DNA from: Saliterribacillus persicus
GTDB lineage: Bacteria > Bacillota > Bacilli > Bacillales > Amphibacillaceae
Direction of reading: 5' to 3'
Length of the DNA: 64,000 nt
Assembly: GCF_003337485.1 (NCBI RefSeq)
Contig: NZ_QPJJ01000004.1
Coordinates: 124,001 to 188,000 of the forward strand
A program made the translations under genes and the position numbers. Shown piece by piece: positions 63,379-64,000 of this stretch. Below the pieces are notes generated by a model. It saw only the letters and a program-made list of their open reading frames with translations, did no database searches and was not told where the DNA came from. How positions within the stretch are numbered: the first letter of the stretch is position 1; each line of letters opens with the position of its first letter.

Positions 63379-64000
63379 GTTTAGCACCTCCAGTTCCGGT
63401 CATATAACGCATTACATGTTCCTGATCAGCATCTTCGCCTTCAAGTTCACCAGTTATTTTACCTTCATTCATTACATAAATTCGATCAGCTAAACCTAGT
63501 ACCTCTGGTAACTCTGAAGAAATAACTAGGACAGCCAATCCTTCAGCTGCTAATTCATTTATTTGTGTGTAAATTTCATATTTTGCACCCACATCAATTC
63601 CTCGTGTAGGTTCGTCAAGAATTAAGATATCTGGTTCAGTGAAAATCCACTTACTAAGAACAATCTTTTGTTGATTTCCACCACTAAGATTTCCTGCTAA
63701 TTGCTGTAATGATGGTGTTTTAATATTCAGCTTTTCTCGTAGAAACTGAGCTTCTTTTACTTCTTTTCTCTCATCGATTATAGAATTTTTGGAAATCCGA
63801 TTTAAATTAGATAAAGTAATATTACGTTTAATATCATCAATTAAATTTAATCCATATGTTTTTCTATCTTCTGATACATAAGCGATCCCTTGTTTAATGG
63901 CTTCACTTACCGTATCTGCTTTTATCTTTTTGCCATTTTTGTATAATTCACCGGTAATCTTCTTGCCATAGGTTTTACCAAAAATACTCATCGCAAGTTC
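63362..64000 (-). CDS. mmsA: Multiple-monosaccharide ABC transporter ATPase, C-terminal part
   Basis: The frame is open to the window edge, so the first ABC domain lies outside. What remains is the second ABC cassette of a CUT2 ATPase: the start [12 protein letters not shown] follows the usual Walker A region, then [12 protein letters not shown], signature [14 protein letters not shown], Walker [17 protein letters not shown] and [17 protein letters not shown]. It energises the permease encoded next. Confidence 0.93.
   Translation of the reverse strand, partial: ELAMSIFGKTYGKKITGELYKNGKKIKADTVSEAIKQGIAYVSEDRKTYGLNLIDDIKRNITLSNLNRISKNSIIDERKEVKEAQFLREKLNIKTPSLQQLAGNLSGGNQQKIVLSKWIFTEPDILILDEPTRGIDVGAKYEIYTQINELAAEGLAVLVISSELPEVLGLADRIYVMNEGKITGELEGEDADQEHVMRYMTGTGGAKRANVN

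Noticed and set aside
1-64000. tRNA or rRNA genes
   Set aside because: No cloverleaf with a GGTTCGA-type T loop and CCA end, and no 16S/23S sequence, was recognised on either strand by eye.

Overview
This window is chromosomal DNA of a low-GC Bacillaceae bacterium, a Firmicute related to Bacillus. The evidence is B. subtilis-type genes and neighbourhoods (pepT, des-desKR, nrdDG, yfkAB, ywdH, ypjP, ydaG-like, manPR-like, metA), strong AAGGAGG ribosome binding sites and A+T-rich intergenic DNA. The plant-cell-wall genes and overall flavour would fit a halotolerant genus such as Gracilibacillus or Oceanobacillus; that genus-level guess is inference only. No rRNA, tRNA, CRISPR array, prophage or insertion sequence was recognised.

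Layout. 1-5.3 kb: the end of a B12-binding protein, peptidase T, PsiE and a TetR/multidrug-exporter pair. 5.5-12.3 kb: a conserved Gram-positive block of membrane protein, DUF4129, DUF4350, MoxR ATPase, DUF58, convergent SpoIIM-like and RDD proteins. 12.3-17.1 kb: an unlisted 54-residue membrane protein, an AIM24-like protein and a nitrogen operon (amtB, DUF294 nucleotidyltransferase, DnaQ-like exonuclease, a GlnR-like protein without its C-terminal part) behind a perfect TnrA/GlnR box. 17.2-21.3 kb: a mannose/fructose-type PTS permease and its PRD activator, with a candidate operator. 21.5-25.5 kb: small proteins, CDGSH Fe-S protein, MetA, YpjP and a DHA2 exporter with an attenuator-like leader. 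25.7-31.2 kb: DesR, DesK and the desaturase, then anaerobic ribonucleotide reductase nrdDG with Fnr and paired NrdR boxes. 31.7-37.7 kb: YfkAB, aldehyde dehydrogenase, K+ channel, MFS permease and a rhodanese/persulfide-dioxygenase fusion behind CstR-like operators.

37.8-60.1 kb is dominated by pectin and rhamnogalacturonan use: a secreted two-CBM/PL10 pectate lyase/CE8 pectin methylesterase fusion with an AraC regulator; then, after an ECF sigma/anti-sigma pair and stress genes, three GH78 or GH78-like rhamnosidases, a CUT1 ABC importer and a YesMN-like two-component system. The likely logic is that the secreted enzyme demethylates and cleaves pectin, the importer takes up rhamnose-containing oligosaccharides, cytoplasmic rhamnosidases trim them, and YesMN plus CcpA (cre-like sites) control expression.

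60.3-62.2 kb holds an ABC-F ribosome-protection gene preceded by a leader in which four segments form mutually exclusive hairpins, with a three-codon ORF abutting segment 1. This looks like ribosome-mediated transcription attenuation and is the most interesting find. The window ends in a multiple-monosaccharide ABC transporter (mmsB and part of mmsA). Two ~100-150 bp dispersed repeats with a covarying hairpin, and four copies of a shorter repeat, lie between genes.
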